Positions 33,933 through 42,487 of a stretch of 51,843 nucleotides of DNA are shown here, in pieces. Under the pieces are notes generated by a model. The model was not told the origin of the DNA. It saw nothing but the letters and a program-made list of their open reading frames with translations, and made no database searches. Position numbers and translations under genes: made by a program. The DNA is from Methylomonas lenta. GTDB taxonomy: Bacteria; Pseudomonadota; Gammaproteobacteria; Methylococcales; Methylomonadaceae. Position 1 is the stretch's first letter; the number at the start of each line of letters is the position of its first letter. The stretch is taken from the NCBI RefSeq assembly GCF_001644015.1, contig NZ_LUUI01000143.1, positions 1 to 51,843 on the forward strand, in the 5' to 3' direction.

Positions 33933-34718
33933 ATGTTGAAAAAAATTTTCCTGACAGTTTCTGCATCGCTATTTTTAAGTGCCTGCGCGACTAGCCCGAC
34001 CGGTAGGAGTCAGTTTATCTATATGCCGGATAATCAAGTCAATCAAATGGGTTTGCAGGCTTTTGATAGCATGAAAAGCAAAAATCCGATTAGCACGAAT
34101 GCCCGATATAACCAGTTTGCTCAGTGCGTTGCTTACGGAATTACTCAAGAAGTGGGCGGGCAATGGGAAGTAGTGGTGTTTGAAGATGATACCTTGAACG
34201 CGTTTGCTTTACCCGGCAATAAAATCGGTGTGCATTCCGGCTTGATCGATTTAGTCGATAATCAAGATCAGCTGGCAGCTGTTATTGGGCATGAAATTGG
34301 GCACGTCTTGTCCAGGCACAGTAACGAACGCTTGTCGCAGGAAACTGCGGTCAGCACAGGTCTAAGTATGGTTCAAGCCGTTACTCAGCCGCAAACCGCA
34401 ATGGGGCAGACTGCCTTAGGCATGCTTGGTGTCGGTGCGCAGTACGGGGTGATTTTGCCTTATAGCCGTATCCATGAAACTGAAGCCGATACTATCGGTT
34501 TGGATTTAATGGCCAAGGCAGGTTTCGATCCGCGCCAAAGTATCAATCTTTGGTTAAAAATGGATCAAGCTTCCAAAGGCGGCCAGCCGATTGAGTTTAT
34601 GTCGACCCATCCGGCGCATGCCAGCCGCATCGATAATCTTAATCAACATATGAACCAAGCCCTGCAGCTTCAGCAACAGGCTTTAAGTGCAGGCAAGCGG
34701 CCGAATTGCGTTAAATAA
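33933..34718 (+). CDS. M48-family metalloprotease lipoprotein
   Basis: 261 residues. The start at 33933 gives a lipoprotein signal with lipobox LSAC, so C18 would be acylated and the protein anchored in the outer membrane facing the periplasm. The zinc motif HEIGH is at 120-124 (H120, E121, H124), and HETEAD further on supplies the third ligand (E). Family members (LoiP- or BepA-like) handle misfolded envelope proteins. It lacks an obvious TPR tail, so it is closer to LoiP/YcaL in size. Its stop shares a base with the dapC start (TAATG), implying translational coupling. Confidence 0.93.
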   Translation: MLKKIFLTVSASLFLSACATSPTGRSQFIYMPDNQVNQMGLQAFDSMKSKNPISTNARYNQFAQCVAYGITQEVGGQWEVVVFEDDTLNAFALPGNKIGVHSGLIDLVDNQDQLAAVIGHEIGHVLSRHSNERLSQETAVSTGLSMVQAVTQPQTAMGQTALGMLGVGAQYGVILPYSRIHETEADTIGLDLMAKAGFDPRQSINLWLKMDQASKGGQPIEFMSTHPAHASRIDNLNQHMNQALQLQQQALSAGKRPNCVK

Positions 34719-35917
34719 TGAATCCACATTTACAACTATTACATCCCTATCCGTTCGAAAAGCTGGCCAGCCTTAAACGCGGCATCACACCACCTGCTGA
34801 TAAAGCGCATATCGCATTATCGATCGGTGAGCCCAAGCATGCGACGCCGCATTTTATTCAGGAAGCTTTGTTGCAGCATTTGCACGGTTTGACGCAGTAT
34901 CCGACCACCAAAGGATTGCCTGTTTTACGTGAGGCTATTGCCGAGTGGCTGAGTCGGCGATTTGCTATTCCTGGGCAATACATCGATGCAGAAACTCAGG
35001 TTTTGCCGGTTAACGGTACCCGCGAAGCGTTGTTTTCTTTTGTGCAGGCTGTGATAGATCCGCGCGACAAACCAATTGTCATTATGCCCAATCCGTTTTA
35101 TCAGATTTACGAAGGGGCGGCACTGTTGGCTGGCGCTGATCCGTATTATCTGAACACGGTAGAGGCCAATAACTATTTGCCTGATTTTGATAGTGTGCCG
35201 GAAGAAATTTGGCGCCGCTGCCAATTAATATTTATATGTTCACCTGGCAATCCAACCGGTAGTGTCATGTCGCTGGCGGAGCATGAAAAATTATTAAAAC
35301 TGGCCGAGCAATACGATTTTGTCATCGCCTCTGATGAATGTTATACCGAGTTATATGATGATGAGGCAAATCCGCCGCAGGGTTTGTTACAAAGTGCTTG
35401 TCAGGTGGGTAATGCCAGCTTTAAGCGCTGTGTGATTTTTCAAAGTTTATCCAAGCGTTCCAATGCACCAGGCTTGCGCTCGGGATTTGTTGCCGGTGAT
35501 GCGGCAATCGTGCAGCAATATCTGAAATATCGCACCTATCACGGCTGCCCAATGCCGGTGCCGACTCAGTATGCCAGTATCGCTGCTTGGCAGGATGAAG
35601 AGCACGTGCGACAAAATCGCCAGTTGTATCGGGAAAAGTTTACCGCCTTCATCAATATTTTGCAGGGTGTTTGCGAAATCAGCCGCCCACCTGCCAGCTT
35701 TTATATCTGGTTAAAAACGCCTGTTTCCGATACCGATTTTGCCCAAAAATTATTTGCCCAACAAAATCTCACGCTATTGCCCGGCAGCTTTCTATCTCGC
35801 GATAGTGAGGGCATTAACCCTGGCCTCAATCATGTCCGCATCGCCTTGGTGGCGCCGTTGGAAGAATGCATCGAAGCGGCAGAACGTATTAAAACCTTTA
35901 TTTTAGGCGAAAGGTAA
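34718..35917 (+). CDS. dapC: Succinyldiaminopimelate transaminase
   Basis: A PLP-dependent class I aminotransferase in lysine and peptidoglycan synthesis, converting N-succinyl-2-amino-6-ketopimelate to N-succinyl-diaminopimelate. 399 residues, with the N-terminal MNPHLQLLHPYPFEKLASLK seen in DapC, ALSIGEPKHATP, the nucleotide-binding segment FICSPGNPTGSV, ASDECYTEL and the Schiff-base lysine in SLSKRSNAPGLRSGF. Its neighbour dapD makes the precursor two steps earlier, which confirms the pathway. The genes dapC and dapD are 91 bases apart, in a stretch with A-rich and purine-rich sequence but no strong hairpin. Confidence 0.94.
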   Translation: MNPHLQLLHPYPFEKLASLKRGITPPADKAHIALSIGEPKHATPHFIQEALLQHLHGLTQYPTTKGLPVLREAIAEWLSRRFAIPGQYIDAETQVLPVNGTREALFSFVQAVIDPRDKPIVIMPNPFYQIYEGAALLAGADPYYLNTVEANNYLPDFDSVPEEIWRRCQLIFICSPGNPTGSVMSLAEHEKLLKLAEQYDFVIASDECYTELYDDEANPPQGLLQSACQVGNASFKRCVIFQSLSKRSNAPGLRSGFVAGDAAIVQQYLKYRTYHGCPMPVPTQYASIAAWQDEEHVRQNRQLYREKFTAFINILQGVCEISRPPASFYIWLKTPVSDTDFAQKLFAQQNLTLLPGSFLSRDSEGINPGLNHVRIALVAPLEECIEAAERIKTFILGER

Positions 35918-36008
35918 AAGCCGAAAGCGAAAGTTAAAAATTACCCCTCTTTCGCCTTGAGACCTTTTCCTGGAACCTTTCAACTTAACCTTGAACCCAA
36001 GAGAATCT

Positions 36009-36827
36009 ATGTCAAATCTGGAAGCCATTATTAACGACGCCTTTGAAAATCGGGCAGACATCAGTCCTGCCAGTGTATCAGCTGAAATCCGCGCTGCGGT
36101 CAATGATACATTGGATATGCTAGACAAAGGGCAAGTGCGGGTAGCTGAGAAAAAAGACGGCGATTGGATCACCAATCAATGGCTGAAAAAAGCCGTTTTA
36201 CTGTCATTTCGGATTAATGAAAACAAAGTCATTGAAAGTGGCGATGTGCGTTATTACGACAAAGTACCGACTAAATTTGGTCAATATAGCGAAGATGACT
36301 TTGCAAAAGCCGGGGTTCGGGTTGTTCCCAATGCCGTCGCTCGTTTTGGTTCGTATATCGCGCCTGGCGCAATCTTGATGCCGTCTTATGTCAATATTGG
36401 CGCTTATGTAGATAGCGGTACCATGGTCGACACCTGGGTAACCGTGGGCTCTTGTGCGCAAATCGGTAAAAATGTGCATTTGTCAGGTGGCGTAGGCATT
36501 GGTGGTGTTTTGGAGCCTTTGCAAGCTAACCCGACCATTATTGGTGACAATTGCTTTATCGGTGCTCGTTCAGAGGTTGTTGAGGGTGTGATTGTGGAAG
36601 ATAACTGCGTGATATCGATGGGCGTTTATATTGGGCAAAGCACAAAAATCTTTAACCGTATGACGGGTGAAGTCAGTTATGGCCGAATTCCTGCAGGATC
36701 TGTTGTTGTGTCAGGTAATTTGCCGTCTAAAGACGGCAGTCACAGTCTGTATTGTGCGGTGATTATCAAACAAGTTGATGAAAAAACCCGTAGTAAAACA
36801 GGCATCAATGAATTGTTGCGGGATTAA
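36009..36827 (+). CDS. dapD: Tetrahydrodipicolinate N-succinyltransferase
   Basis: Adds succinate from succinyl-CoA to tetrahydrodipicolinate, the committed step of the succinylase lysine/DAP route. 272 residues, close to E. coli DapD. The left-handed beta-helix shows as hexapeptide repeats from about residue 105 to 230 ([50 protein letters not shown]). The C terminus [19 protein letters not shown] is typical. The start is the ATG at 36009 ([12 protein letters not shown]); an upstream in-frame ATG at 35991 would add six residues. A strong terminator follows. Confidence 0.96.
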   Translation: MSNLEAIINDAFENRADISPASVSAEIRAAVNDTLDMLDKGQVRVAEKKDGDWITNQWLKKAVLLSFRINENKVIESGDVRYYDKVPTKFGQYSEDDFAKAGVRVVPNAVARFGSYIAPGAILMPSYVNIGAYVDSGTMVDTWVTVGSCAQIGKNVHLSGGVGIGGVLEPLQANPTIIGDNCFIGARSEVVEGVIVEDNCVISMGVYIGQSTKIFNRMTGEVSYGRIPAGSVVVSGNLPSKDGSHSLYCAVIIKQVDEKTRSKTGINELLRD

Positions 36828-36848
36828 TTGGCGAGCGTGACTTTCAAT

Positions 36849-36890
36849 GCCAAGTCGGGCCTGTTTTAGCTTGCCCGGCTTGGCTTTTCT
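36849..36890 (+). terminator. Intrinsic terminator after dapD
   Basis: GCCAAGTCGGGC at 36849-36860 pairs with GCCCGGCTTGGC at 36873-36884 (one G-T pair) and is followed by TTTTCT. Strong stem plus T run, 21 bases after the dapD stop. Confidence 0.85.
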
Positions 36891-36952
36891 ATCAAAATAA
36901 TCAATAGTTCGTTGTTATCTGCAAAAAAATAGCGAGTGCAGTTAAAATTAAG

Positions 36953-36981
36953 TTGACAGGTTTGGATTTGTTGATTAATAT
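36953..36981 (+). promoter_or_regulatory. Sigma-70 promoter of the tRNA cluster
   Basis: TTGACA at 36953-36958, then a 17-base spacer and TAATAT at 36976-36981. The -35 box is consensus and the -10 box is near-consensus at ideal spacing. It lies about 50 bases before tRNA-Pro. The sequence after the -10 box (GTGCGTCTC) is GC-rich, as expected of stringently controlled stable-RNA promoters. Confidence 0.8.
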
Positions 36982-37032
36982 GTGCGTCTCAATACGGGGC
37001 AGCACAACTGCCTTAGATTAGAAGGTCAAATT

Positions 37033-37109
37033 CGGGGTATAGCGCAGTCTGGTAGCGCGCCTGCTTTGGGAGCAGGATGTCGGGAGTTCGAATCTCTCTA
37101 CCCCGACCA
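37033..37109 (+). tRNA. tRNA-Pro (anticodon TGG)
   Basis: 77 bases including encoded CCA. The acceptor CGGGGTA pairs with TACCCCG. The anticodon stem CCTGC/GCAGG encloses loop TTTGGGA, giving anticodon TGG. The T arm holds GTTCGAATC. First of three tRNAs in one direction. Confidence 0.97.
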
Positions 37110-37116
37110 AGATTTT

Positions 37117-37193
37117 GCGCTTGTAGCTCAGTTGGATAGAGCATCGGCCTTCTAAGCCGAGGGTCGCAGGTTCGAATCCTGCCAAGCGTGCCA
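37117..37193 (+). tRNA. tRNA-Arg (anticodon TCT)
   Basis: 77 bases with encoded CCA, seven bases after tRNA-Pro. The anticodon stem TCGGC/GCCGA encloses CTTCTAA, giving anticodon TCT. The acceptor GCGCTTG pairs with CAAGCGT with a G-T pair at the end. The D arm TAGCTCAGTTGG and T loop TTCGAATC are standard. Confidence 0.96.
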
Positions 37194-37213
37194 CTCCTCG
37201 AAAAAATCATTAT

Positions 37214-37290
37214 GGTGAGCGTAGCTCAGTTGGTAGAGTCCCGGATTGTGATTCCGGTTGTCGTGGGTTCGAGCCCCATCGTTCACCCCA
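37214..37290 (+). tRNA. tRNA-His (anticodon GTG)
   Basis: 77 bases counting the extra 5' G (G-1) typical of tRNA-His, with encoded CCA. The acceptor GTGAGCG pairs with CGTTCAC, and the discriminator is C as required for histidine identity opposite G-1. The anticodon stem CCGGA/TCCGG encloses TTGTGAT, anticodon GTG. Confidence 0.97.
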
Positions 37291-37482
37291 CCATCTTATC
37301 TTAAAATCAATTGTTTAGCTAAATCAGCAGGACTTGATTTCTCCTCAAAATAGCAAAAATTAGCTTGTCTAAGTTCCTCATAGCACATCAGTTTTGTATT
37401 AAGCCTTGTCCCACGCTCTTAGCTTTTTGATCAACTTGCAGCGTCATTTTGCTAACTCAAAGGAGCGCTATACCCGACGCAG
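37291..37482. other. Intergenic stretch after the tRNA cluster
   Basis: No gene, strong hairpin or repeat seen. The copy GGAGCGCTATACCCGA at 37462-37477 faintly recalls tRNA-Pro edge sequence (GGGTATAGCGC on the other strand), so a decayed fragment from the tRNA region is possible but weak. Confidence 0.3.
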
Positions 37483-37764
37483 TCAGGTTTGCGGATTTTT
37501 AAAATTGGCCATCCATTGATATACCTGAATTCTAGTGTTTTCATTTTCCGCAATTGTGACCGCGCGCAGTATCTGTAGCAAGGTTGTGCTGCAATCGCGG
37601 TGATCTTTTGAGAAAACAGCCACAAGCTGGCGCGCTTTGGCGAATGTTGGGTTTCCAACTTTTAATCTTGCCAGCGAGATGCGGTTTTGTGATATCTCGA
37701 TCAGCCTTGATGATGTGGTATCAAGGCTGTCCTTAGTGGCTGTAATGAATGTATTGAAGTCGCA
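37483..37764 (-). pseudogene. Possible gene remnant between tRNA-His and prlC
   Basis: One minus-strand frame is open for 93 codons up to TGA at 37483-37485, with protein-like composition (SRLIEISQNRISLARLKVG, KARQLVAVFSKDHRDCSTTL, ENENTRIQVYQWMANFK). It has no in-frame ATG or GTG near the left part of the frame that is followed by the whole stretch; the frame simply runs back into the end of prlC in another frame. It may be the tail of a lost gene next to a tRNA cluster, a common insertion site. It could also be chance. No family recognised. Confidence 0.3.
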
Positions 37765-37766
37765 AA

Positions 37767-39806
37767 CTAGGCGGCAATGCCGGTATGCCGTAATAAGGCA
37801 TCGATATTGGGCTCTCTTCCGCGGAAGTTTTTGAATAGGTTCATCGCATTGTCACTGCCGCCTTGTTCCAGAACGTTGTGCAAAAAGGACTCGCCGGTAG
37901 CACGGTCGAAAATGCCTTTTTCCTCGAATAAAGAAAATGCGTCTGCCGATAGCACTTCCGCCCATTTATAGCTGTAATAACCAGCGGCATAACCACCGGC
38001 GAAGATATGTGAAAAACTATGGGCAAAACGATTGAACTCAGGCACTTTTACCACCGCAACCTGATCGCGCACTTGTTGCAGGATTTGATAAATCCGACCA
38101 CCTTTGCTGGGATCGTAATGTTGGTGAATTTTGAAATCGAACAGGCTGAATTCCAGTTGTCGCACCATTAGCATGCCCGCTTGGAAGTTTTTGGCGGCCA
38201 GCATTTTTTCGAATAATGCATCCGGTAATGTTTCGCCGGTTTGATAATGAGCGGAAATTAAGCTGAGCGCTTCTTTTTCCCAGCACCAGTTTTCCATGAA
38301 CTGACTGGGTAGCTCTACCGCATCCCATTCCACACCATTGATGCCCGATACGCCCAGGTGGTCGATTTGGGTCAGCATGTGATGCAGGCCGTGACCGAAT
38401 TCATGAAACAGGGTTTGCACTTCATCGTGAGTGAGTAGTGCCGGAGCTGCGCCGGTAGGTGGCGTAAAGTTGCAGGTTAGGTAAGCTACTGGCGTTTGTA
38501 GGCCAGCAGAGCTGAGTTTGCGGCAAACGCAGTCGTCCATCCAGGCGCCGCCGCGTTTTTTGGCGCGGGCGTATAAATCCAGATAAAAGCGGCCACGTAA
38601 TTGACCGGTCTTATCGAGAATTTGATAAAAATGTACGTCTGGATGCCAGCTGTCGAAGGTTTTGATTTCGCTGATTTGCAAGCCATAGAGTTTTTCGACG
38701 ATGCTGAATAAACCGGGAATAACACGAGTGGCTGGAAAATAGGTTTTAACTTCTTCTTGTGATAATTGATAAAAATGCTGACGCATTTTTTCTGAGTAAT
38801 AACCGATATCCCAGGCTTGCAGATCGTGTAGCTTGTGTTCTGTTGCGGCAAATTCTTTTAACTCGGCCAGATCTCGGCGAGCTTGGCGCCAGGATTTGTC
38901 GGCCAGATCTTCTAGAAATTGCACCACATCGTCAGTGGTTTTGGCCATTTTGGTGGCCAGTGAGTATTCTGCGTAGTTGTTAAAGTCTAATAATTGGGCT
39001 TTTTCATGGCGTAAAGCCAGAATTTGTTCCATCACTTTTGTGTTGTCCCATTGTCCGGCGTGCGGGCCCTGATCCGATGCGCGGGTGGAGAATGCCTGAT
39101 AATGTTCGTGGCGTAAGTCGCGGTTGTCGGCATACGTCATAATCGCCAAGTAGGATGGGAATTGCAGATTTATCAGCCAGCCCTCTTTACCCTCGGCTTC
39201 AGCCGCTTGTTTGGCTTGCGCTAAAGCGGATTCCGGCAGTCCGGCTAGATCGTCGATATGCGTAATGTGTTTATGCCAGGCGTTGGTGGCATCTAATAGG
39301 TGCTCTTCGTATTGACTGGCCAGCTTGGATAATTGCTGGCTTATTTCTTTATAGCGTGCTTGTTTGTCAGCGGGTAAATCAACGCCGGATAAATGAAAGT
39401 CGCGTAAGGCGTTGTTGATGATTTTTTGCTGGGCGCGATCGAGTTGGGCAAATTCGGCGCTGTCATGAATGCTGAGATAGGCTGCATATAAGTCACGGTT
39501 TTGGCCTACTTCGGTGGAGTATTCACTGAGTTTGCCCAGGCAGGCGTTGTAGGCATCACGCATGGCATCGCTGTTGACGACTGAATTCATGTGACTGACA
39601 GGAGACCAGGCTTTGTTGAGACGGTCTTCCTTGTCTTCTATAGGTTCAATTAGATTGTGCCAGCTATAGGGTCCGCCGGATTGAAGTTTATCGGCTATGG
39701 TTTGTCTAGCCTCTACTAATAATTGAGTTATAGCTGGCTCTACATGTTCAGGCAAAATTTTAGAAAATTGCGGTAGTTCAGTGTTTTCAAGCAAGGGGTT
39801 ATTCAT
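37767..39806 (-). CDS. prlC: Oligopeptidase A (M3 family zinc metallopeptidase)
   Basis: Degrades oligopeptides, including cleaved signal peptides, in the cytoplasm. 679 residues, the length of E. coli OpdA/PrlC. The zinc motif HEFGH is at 468-472, within QTLFHEFGHGLHHML. The N terminus NNPLLENTELPQFSKI and the C-terminal GSDNAMNLFKNFRGREPNID are family-typical. No signal peptide. Its start lies 29 bases after the stop of the HDOD gene at 39836, so it is the distal gene of the HDOD run, though a shared role is not evident. Confidence 0.96.
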   Translation of the reverse strand: MNNPLLENTELPQFSKILPEHVEPAITQLLVEARQTIADKLQSGGPYSWHNLIEPIEDKEDRLNKAWSPVSHMNSVVNSDAMRDAYNACLGKLSEYSTEVGQNRDLYAAYLSIHDSAEFAQLDRAQQKIINNALRDFHLSGVDLPADKQARYKEISQQLSKLASQYEEHLLDATNAWHKHITHIDDLAGLPESALAQAKQAAEAEGKEGWLINLQFPSYLAIMTYADNRDLRHEHYQAFSTRASDQGPHAGQWDNTKVMEQILALRHEKAQLLDFNNYAEYSLATKMAKTTDDVVQFLEDLADKSWRQARRDLAELKEFAATEHKLHDLQAWDIGYYSEKMRQHFYQLSQEEVKTYFPATRVIPGLFSIVEKLYGLQISEIKTFDSWHPDVHFYQILDKTGQLRGRFYLDLYARAKKRGGAWMDDCVCRKLSSAGLQTPVAYLTCNFTPPTGAAPALLTHDEVQTLFHEFGHGLHHMLTQIDHLGVSGINGVEWDAVELPSQFMENWCWEKEALSLISAHYQTGETLPDALFEKMLAAKNFQAGMLMVRQLEFSLFDFKIHQHYDPSKGGRIYQILQQVRDQVAVVKVPEFNRFAHSFSHIFAGGYAAGYYSYKWAEVLSADAFSLFEEKGIFDRATGESFLHNVLEQGGSDNAMNLFKNFRGREPNIDALLRHTGIAA

Positions 39807-39835
39807 AGCGGTAATTTTTGAGTCAGTAAAGTGGA

Positions 39836-41182
39836 TCAGGTTAATAGTTGCAGGATTGCTTGGATGCGGTTTTGAGCTTTGTGCAGAATAGTAAACGAAA
39901 AATCCGCATCCAGTTTGCCTTGGGGGATTTTGCTATAGGCTGGAATTGTGTTGATGTAAGGTAGGCCCTTGGCTTTCTTGCTACCAAAGTAGCTATGTAA
40001 CTTGGCCAGGATAACAATGTCGGTAATGGTTAGTTGTTCGCCGCTATCATAAAACCAGTTTTCTGCTTGATACGGAATGTTGCTGAGTTCTGCTGAAAAT
40101 CCCAGCGTATGTAGAACCAGTGATCCGACCGGGCCTTTAAAAAAAGGCAGCGATGCTTCTAGTTCAGCTAGGTTTGGATACTGTTCAGGAAACTGCTCGG
40201 CAAAATGCAGCAGTGGAATGGCACCGATGTCGCATATTAAGCCGGCTAGTAAGGCGTCTTCAGGGTTGATGTTGCTAAATTCCTCAGCCAAAACAAAACA
40301 CAGGCTGGAGAGGTAAAGGCTGTTTCTCCAAAGTTTTTGCATGCCTTGCATCAGCATCCGGTCCTTGGTATTAAAAAGCTGCTTTAGACTGATGCCTAAT
40401 ACCAGATTCCGGGTGGCATTTAAGCCGATACGGGTGATGGCATCATGGCAGTTATTTATCGGTGTCGTAGCTGCGTATATCGGACTGTTAGCAACTTGAA
40501 TCAGTTTGGTGACGATGGGTGGGTCGATCTGAATAATCTCTACTGCTTCAGGGATGCCAATCTCTTGCTGCATGGCTTGCTTAAGTTTTAATGCAACATT
40601 GGGTAAAGACGGCAGGTGTAAGGTGTTTTTCTGGTAGGCCTGAGCAAAGCTATTAAAAAACCGGTTGTCGCTGAGTTCTGCCGGTAATTCAATATCCAAT
40701 AGTTCAACACAGGTTAATTCTTCCTGGCATTGGTTCGCCCAAATGCGGGAAATTGAATCAGATACTTTTAAGATGTTGACATTATTGGTAAGCGCAGTGG
40801 CGGTAGCGCCATAATGTGTGCCGCAATTTAAGGGTAAGGTGGCTAAGGTGTTGCCGGCAACTACTTCATAACTATTGACGCTGTCAGGTTGCATGACAAT
40901 TCGACCTGTTAGCAGGTAATAAATATGGTCAGAAGTTTGGTTGCGCTCAAAAATGATGGCGTTTTTGGGATAGTGCATAACGTTGTGCGGTAGGGTCGCA
41001 ACAATTTCATCATCCAGGTTTCTTAAGGGAACGAATTTTTTTAGTTGTTCAATACTCAGTTTTACTTCTTGCCCGGTAAAGCTGTTACTGGATTCGAAAA
41101 CATGAGGTGAGCTATGCTCTGCTGTGAGGTTTTCGTTTGCTGGAGATGTTTTTGAGTCAAATAATCCGTTGAGCCATTTCAT
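39836..41182 (-). CDS. HDOD protein with cyclic-nucleotide-binding-like N-terminal domain (copy 1 of 3)
   Basis: 448 residues. Residues about 50-140 resemble a cyclic-nucleotide-binding (cNMP) fold: VPLRNLDDEIVATLP, then IIFERNQTSDHIYYLLTGRI. The phosphate-binding part that should carry G-E-x-A-L and R-x-A reads LPLNCGTHYGATATAL, lacking the key arginine, so cAMP or cGMP binding is doubtful. Residues about 188-390 are an HDOD domain (LPSLPNVALKLKQAMQQ, CHDAITRIGLNATRNLV, LLAGLICDIGAIPLL). Its start lies two bases from the stop of copy 2. The three copies share domain order and many phrases, so they arose by duplication. Likely a signalling scaffold; no target known. Confidence 0.88.
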   Translation of the reverse strand: MKWLNGLFDSKTSPANENLTAEHSSPHVFESSNSFTGQEVKLSIEQLKKFVPLRNLDDEIVATLPHNVMHYPKNAIIFERNQTSDHIYYLLTGRIVMQPDSVNSYEVVAGNTLATLPLNCGTHYGATATALTNNVNILKVSDSISRIWANQCQEELTCVELLDIELPAELSDNRFFNSFAQAYQKNTLHLPSLPNVALKLKQAMQQEIGIPEAVEIIQIDPPIVTKLIQVANSPIYAATTPINNCHDAITRIGLNATRNLVLGISLKQLFNTKDRMLMQGMQKLWRNSLYLSSLCFVLAEEFSNINPEDALLAGLICDIGAIPLLHFAEQFPEQYPNLAELEASLPFFKGPVGSLVLHTLGFSAELSNIPYQAENWFYDSGEQLTITDIVILAKLHSYFGSKKAKGLPYINTIPAYSKIPQGKLDADFSFTILHKAQNRIQAILQLLT

Positions 41183-41184
41183 GG

Positions 41185-42483
41185 TTAAGTCCTGAAAAAA
41201 CTGAGGGCTTCTGCAATTTGTTGCTTGGCTTCTTGTAGGGCGAGAAGCGACATGTCGGGTGTTAGTGTGTTATCACCAAGCTTTAAGAATGCCGGTAAGG
41301 TGTTGAGTGGTGGTAGTTTTTCGGTTGTAGTTTGGCCTAATTGGGCGTGAAACTTGGCTAACAAAACAATATCACTCATTTCTAACTGAGGATAGTCATC
41401 GTGATACCAATTGCAGGCTTGTTTAGGCAGCTGTAACAGGTTTTTCGGGAAATGCCATTTTTCTAAGATAGCAACTCCTACTAAGCCTTGTAAAACCGAA
41501 AGGGTTTGATCCAGCTCTTCTGCCGTGTATGTATCATCCTTCAGCGTTCCGGCATAGGTAATAATGGGCAAAGCGCCAATACTGTGTATTAGTCCGGCTA
41601 ATAGAGCTTCATCGGGATTGATGGTTTTCGTCAGGCTTGCCAGTGTATAGCTCAAGCTGGCAATTTGGATGCTGCTCTTCCACAATTGTTGAGCGCGGGC
41701 ATTCAAGAGTTTGTTGCTGCTGCGAAACAGGTTGCGTAAGCTAATGCTGGTGGCCAGGTTTTGCGTGGTTTTTAAGCCTAACCGGGTGATGGCATCGTGA
41801 CTGTTGTTGATAGGATTGATGCTTCTATAGAACGGGCTGTTAACCATTTGGATCAATTTAGAGGCAATGACTGGATCCAGATTGATGATTTTTACCGCAT
41901 CTGCAACGCAGATAGACTCTTTTTGTAGGGCGCTACGTAATCTGATTGCAACATCCGGCAGGCTGGGTACTTGTAAATCATCCCGCTGAAAAGCGTCACA
42001 AAAACCTTTAAAAAATTTACTATTGACCAGGTTGGCTGGAATGTTTTTGGCGTTGATCAGCTGGTTGTTGGTTTCAACGGTTTGAGAGCACTGTTGTAAT
42101 GTAGAGAGGGGCAAATAGGCGATTTTTGTGGCAGATTTGGCTATGGCATTGAATTGATGTTCGGTGTGGGTAGATAAGGGGTAATTTGCTTTGAAAGTTG
42201 CTTCGTCTACCATGTAACCATTGCCGTTAGCCGCCTCCATAAAGACATTGCCTGCATACAGATACAGCAAAGAATCTGCACTTTCACCACGATTAAAAAT
42301 GATCTGACCAGGACTGAAACTGCGCAGACTGGTATTTAGTAATTGTAGGTCTGCATCGGTTAATTCACCCAGTGGAATGAGTCTTTGCAAAAAATCCAGT
42401 GGCAGTTTAGCTTTCGGGCCATCTATGCCAGCTTTGGGAATCCCTGCTTTTTCATCTTGTTTTTTTAAAAATTTCCAGAACAT
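41185..42483 (-). CDS. HDOD protein with cyclic-nucleotide-binding-like N-terminal domain (copy 2 of 3)
   Basis: 432 residues with the same architecture as its neighbours. The N-terminal domain reads IPLGELTDADLQLL, IIFNRGESADSLLYLYAGNV, then NYPLSTHTEHQFNAIAKSA, again without the phosphate-binding arginine. The HDOD part has LPSLPDVAIRLRSALQKE, SHDAITRLGLKTTQNLATSI and LLAGLIHSIGALPIITY, so the HD pair seen in catalytic relatives is absent. It lies two bases upstream of copy 1 and four bases downstream of copy 3, so the three are one operon. This copy differs most in the loop between the two domains. Confidence 0.88.
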   Translation of the reverse strand: MFWKFLKKQDEKAGIPKAGIDGPKAKLPLDFLQRLIPLGELTDADLQLLNTSLRSFSPGQIIFNRGESADSLLYLYAGNVFMEAANGNGYMVDEATFKANYPLSTHTEHQFNAIAKSATKIAYLPLSTLQQCSQTVETNNQLINAKNIPANLVNSKFFKGFCDAFQRDDLQVPSLPDVAIRLRSALQKESICVADAVKIINLDPVIASKLIQMVNSPFYRSINPINNSHDAITRLGLKTTQNLATSISLRNLFRSSNKLLNARAQQLWKSSIQIASLSYTLASLTKTINPDEALLAGLIHSIGALPIITYAGTLKDDTYTAEELDQTLSVLQGLVGVAILEKWHFPKNLLQLPKQACNWYHDDYPQLEMSDIVLLAKFHAQLGQTTTEKLPPLNTLPAFLKLGDNTLTPDMSLLALQEAKQQIAEALSFFRT

Positions 42484-42487
42484 GGGC

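Noticed and set aside
37452-37658. 68-codon minus-strand frame after the tRNA cluster
   Set aside because: It starts with ATG but has no ribosome binding site, and its composition is less protein-like than the overlapping frame reported as a remnant.
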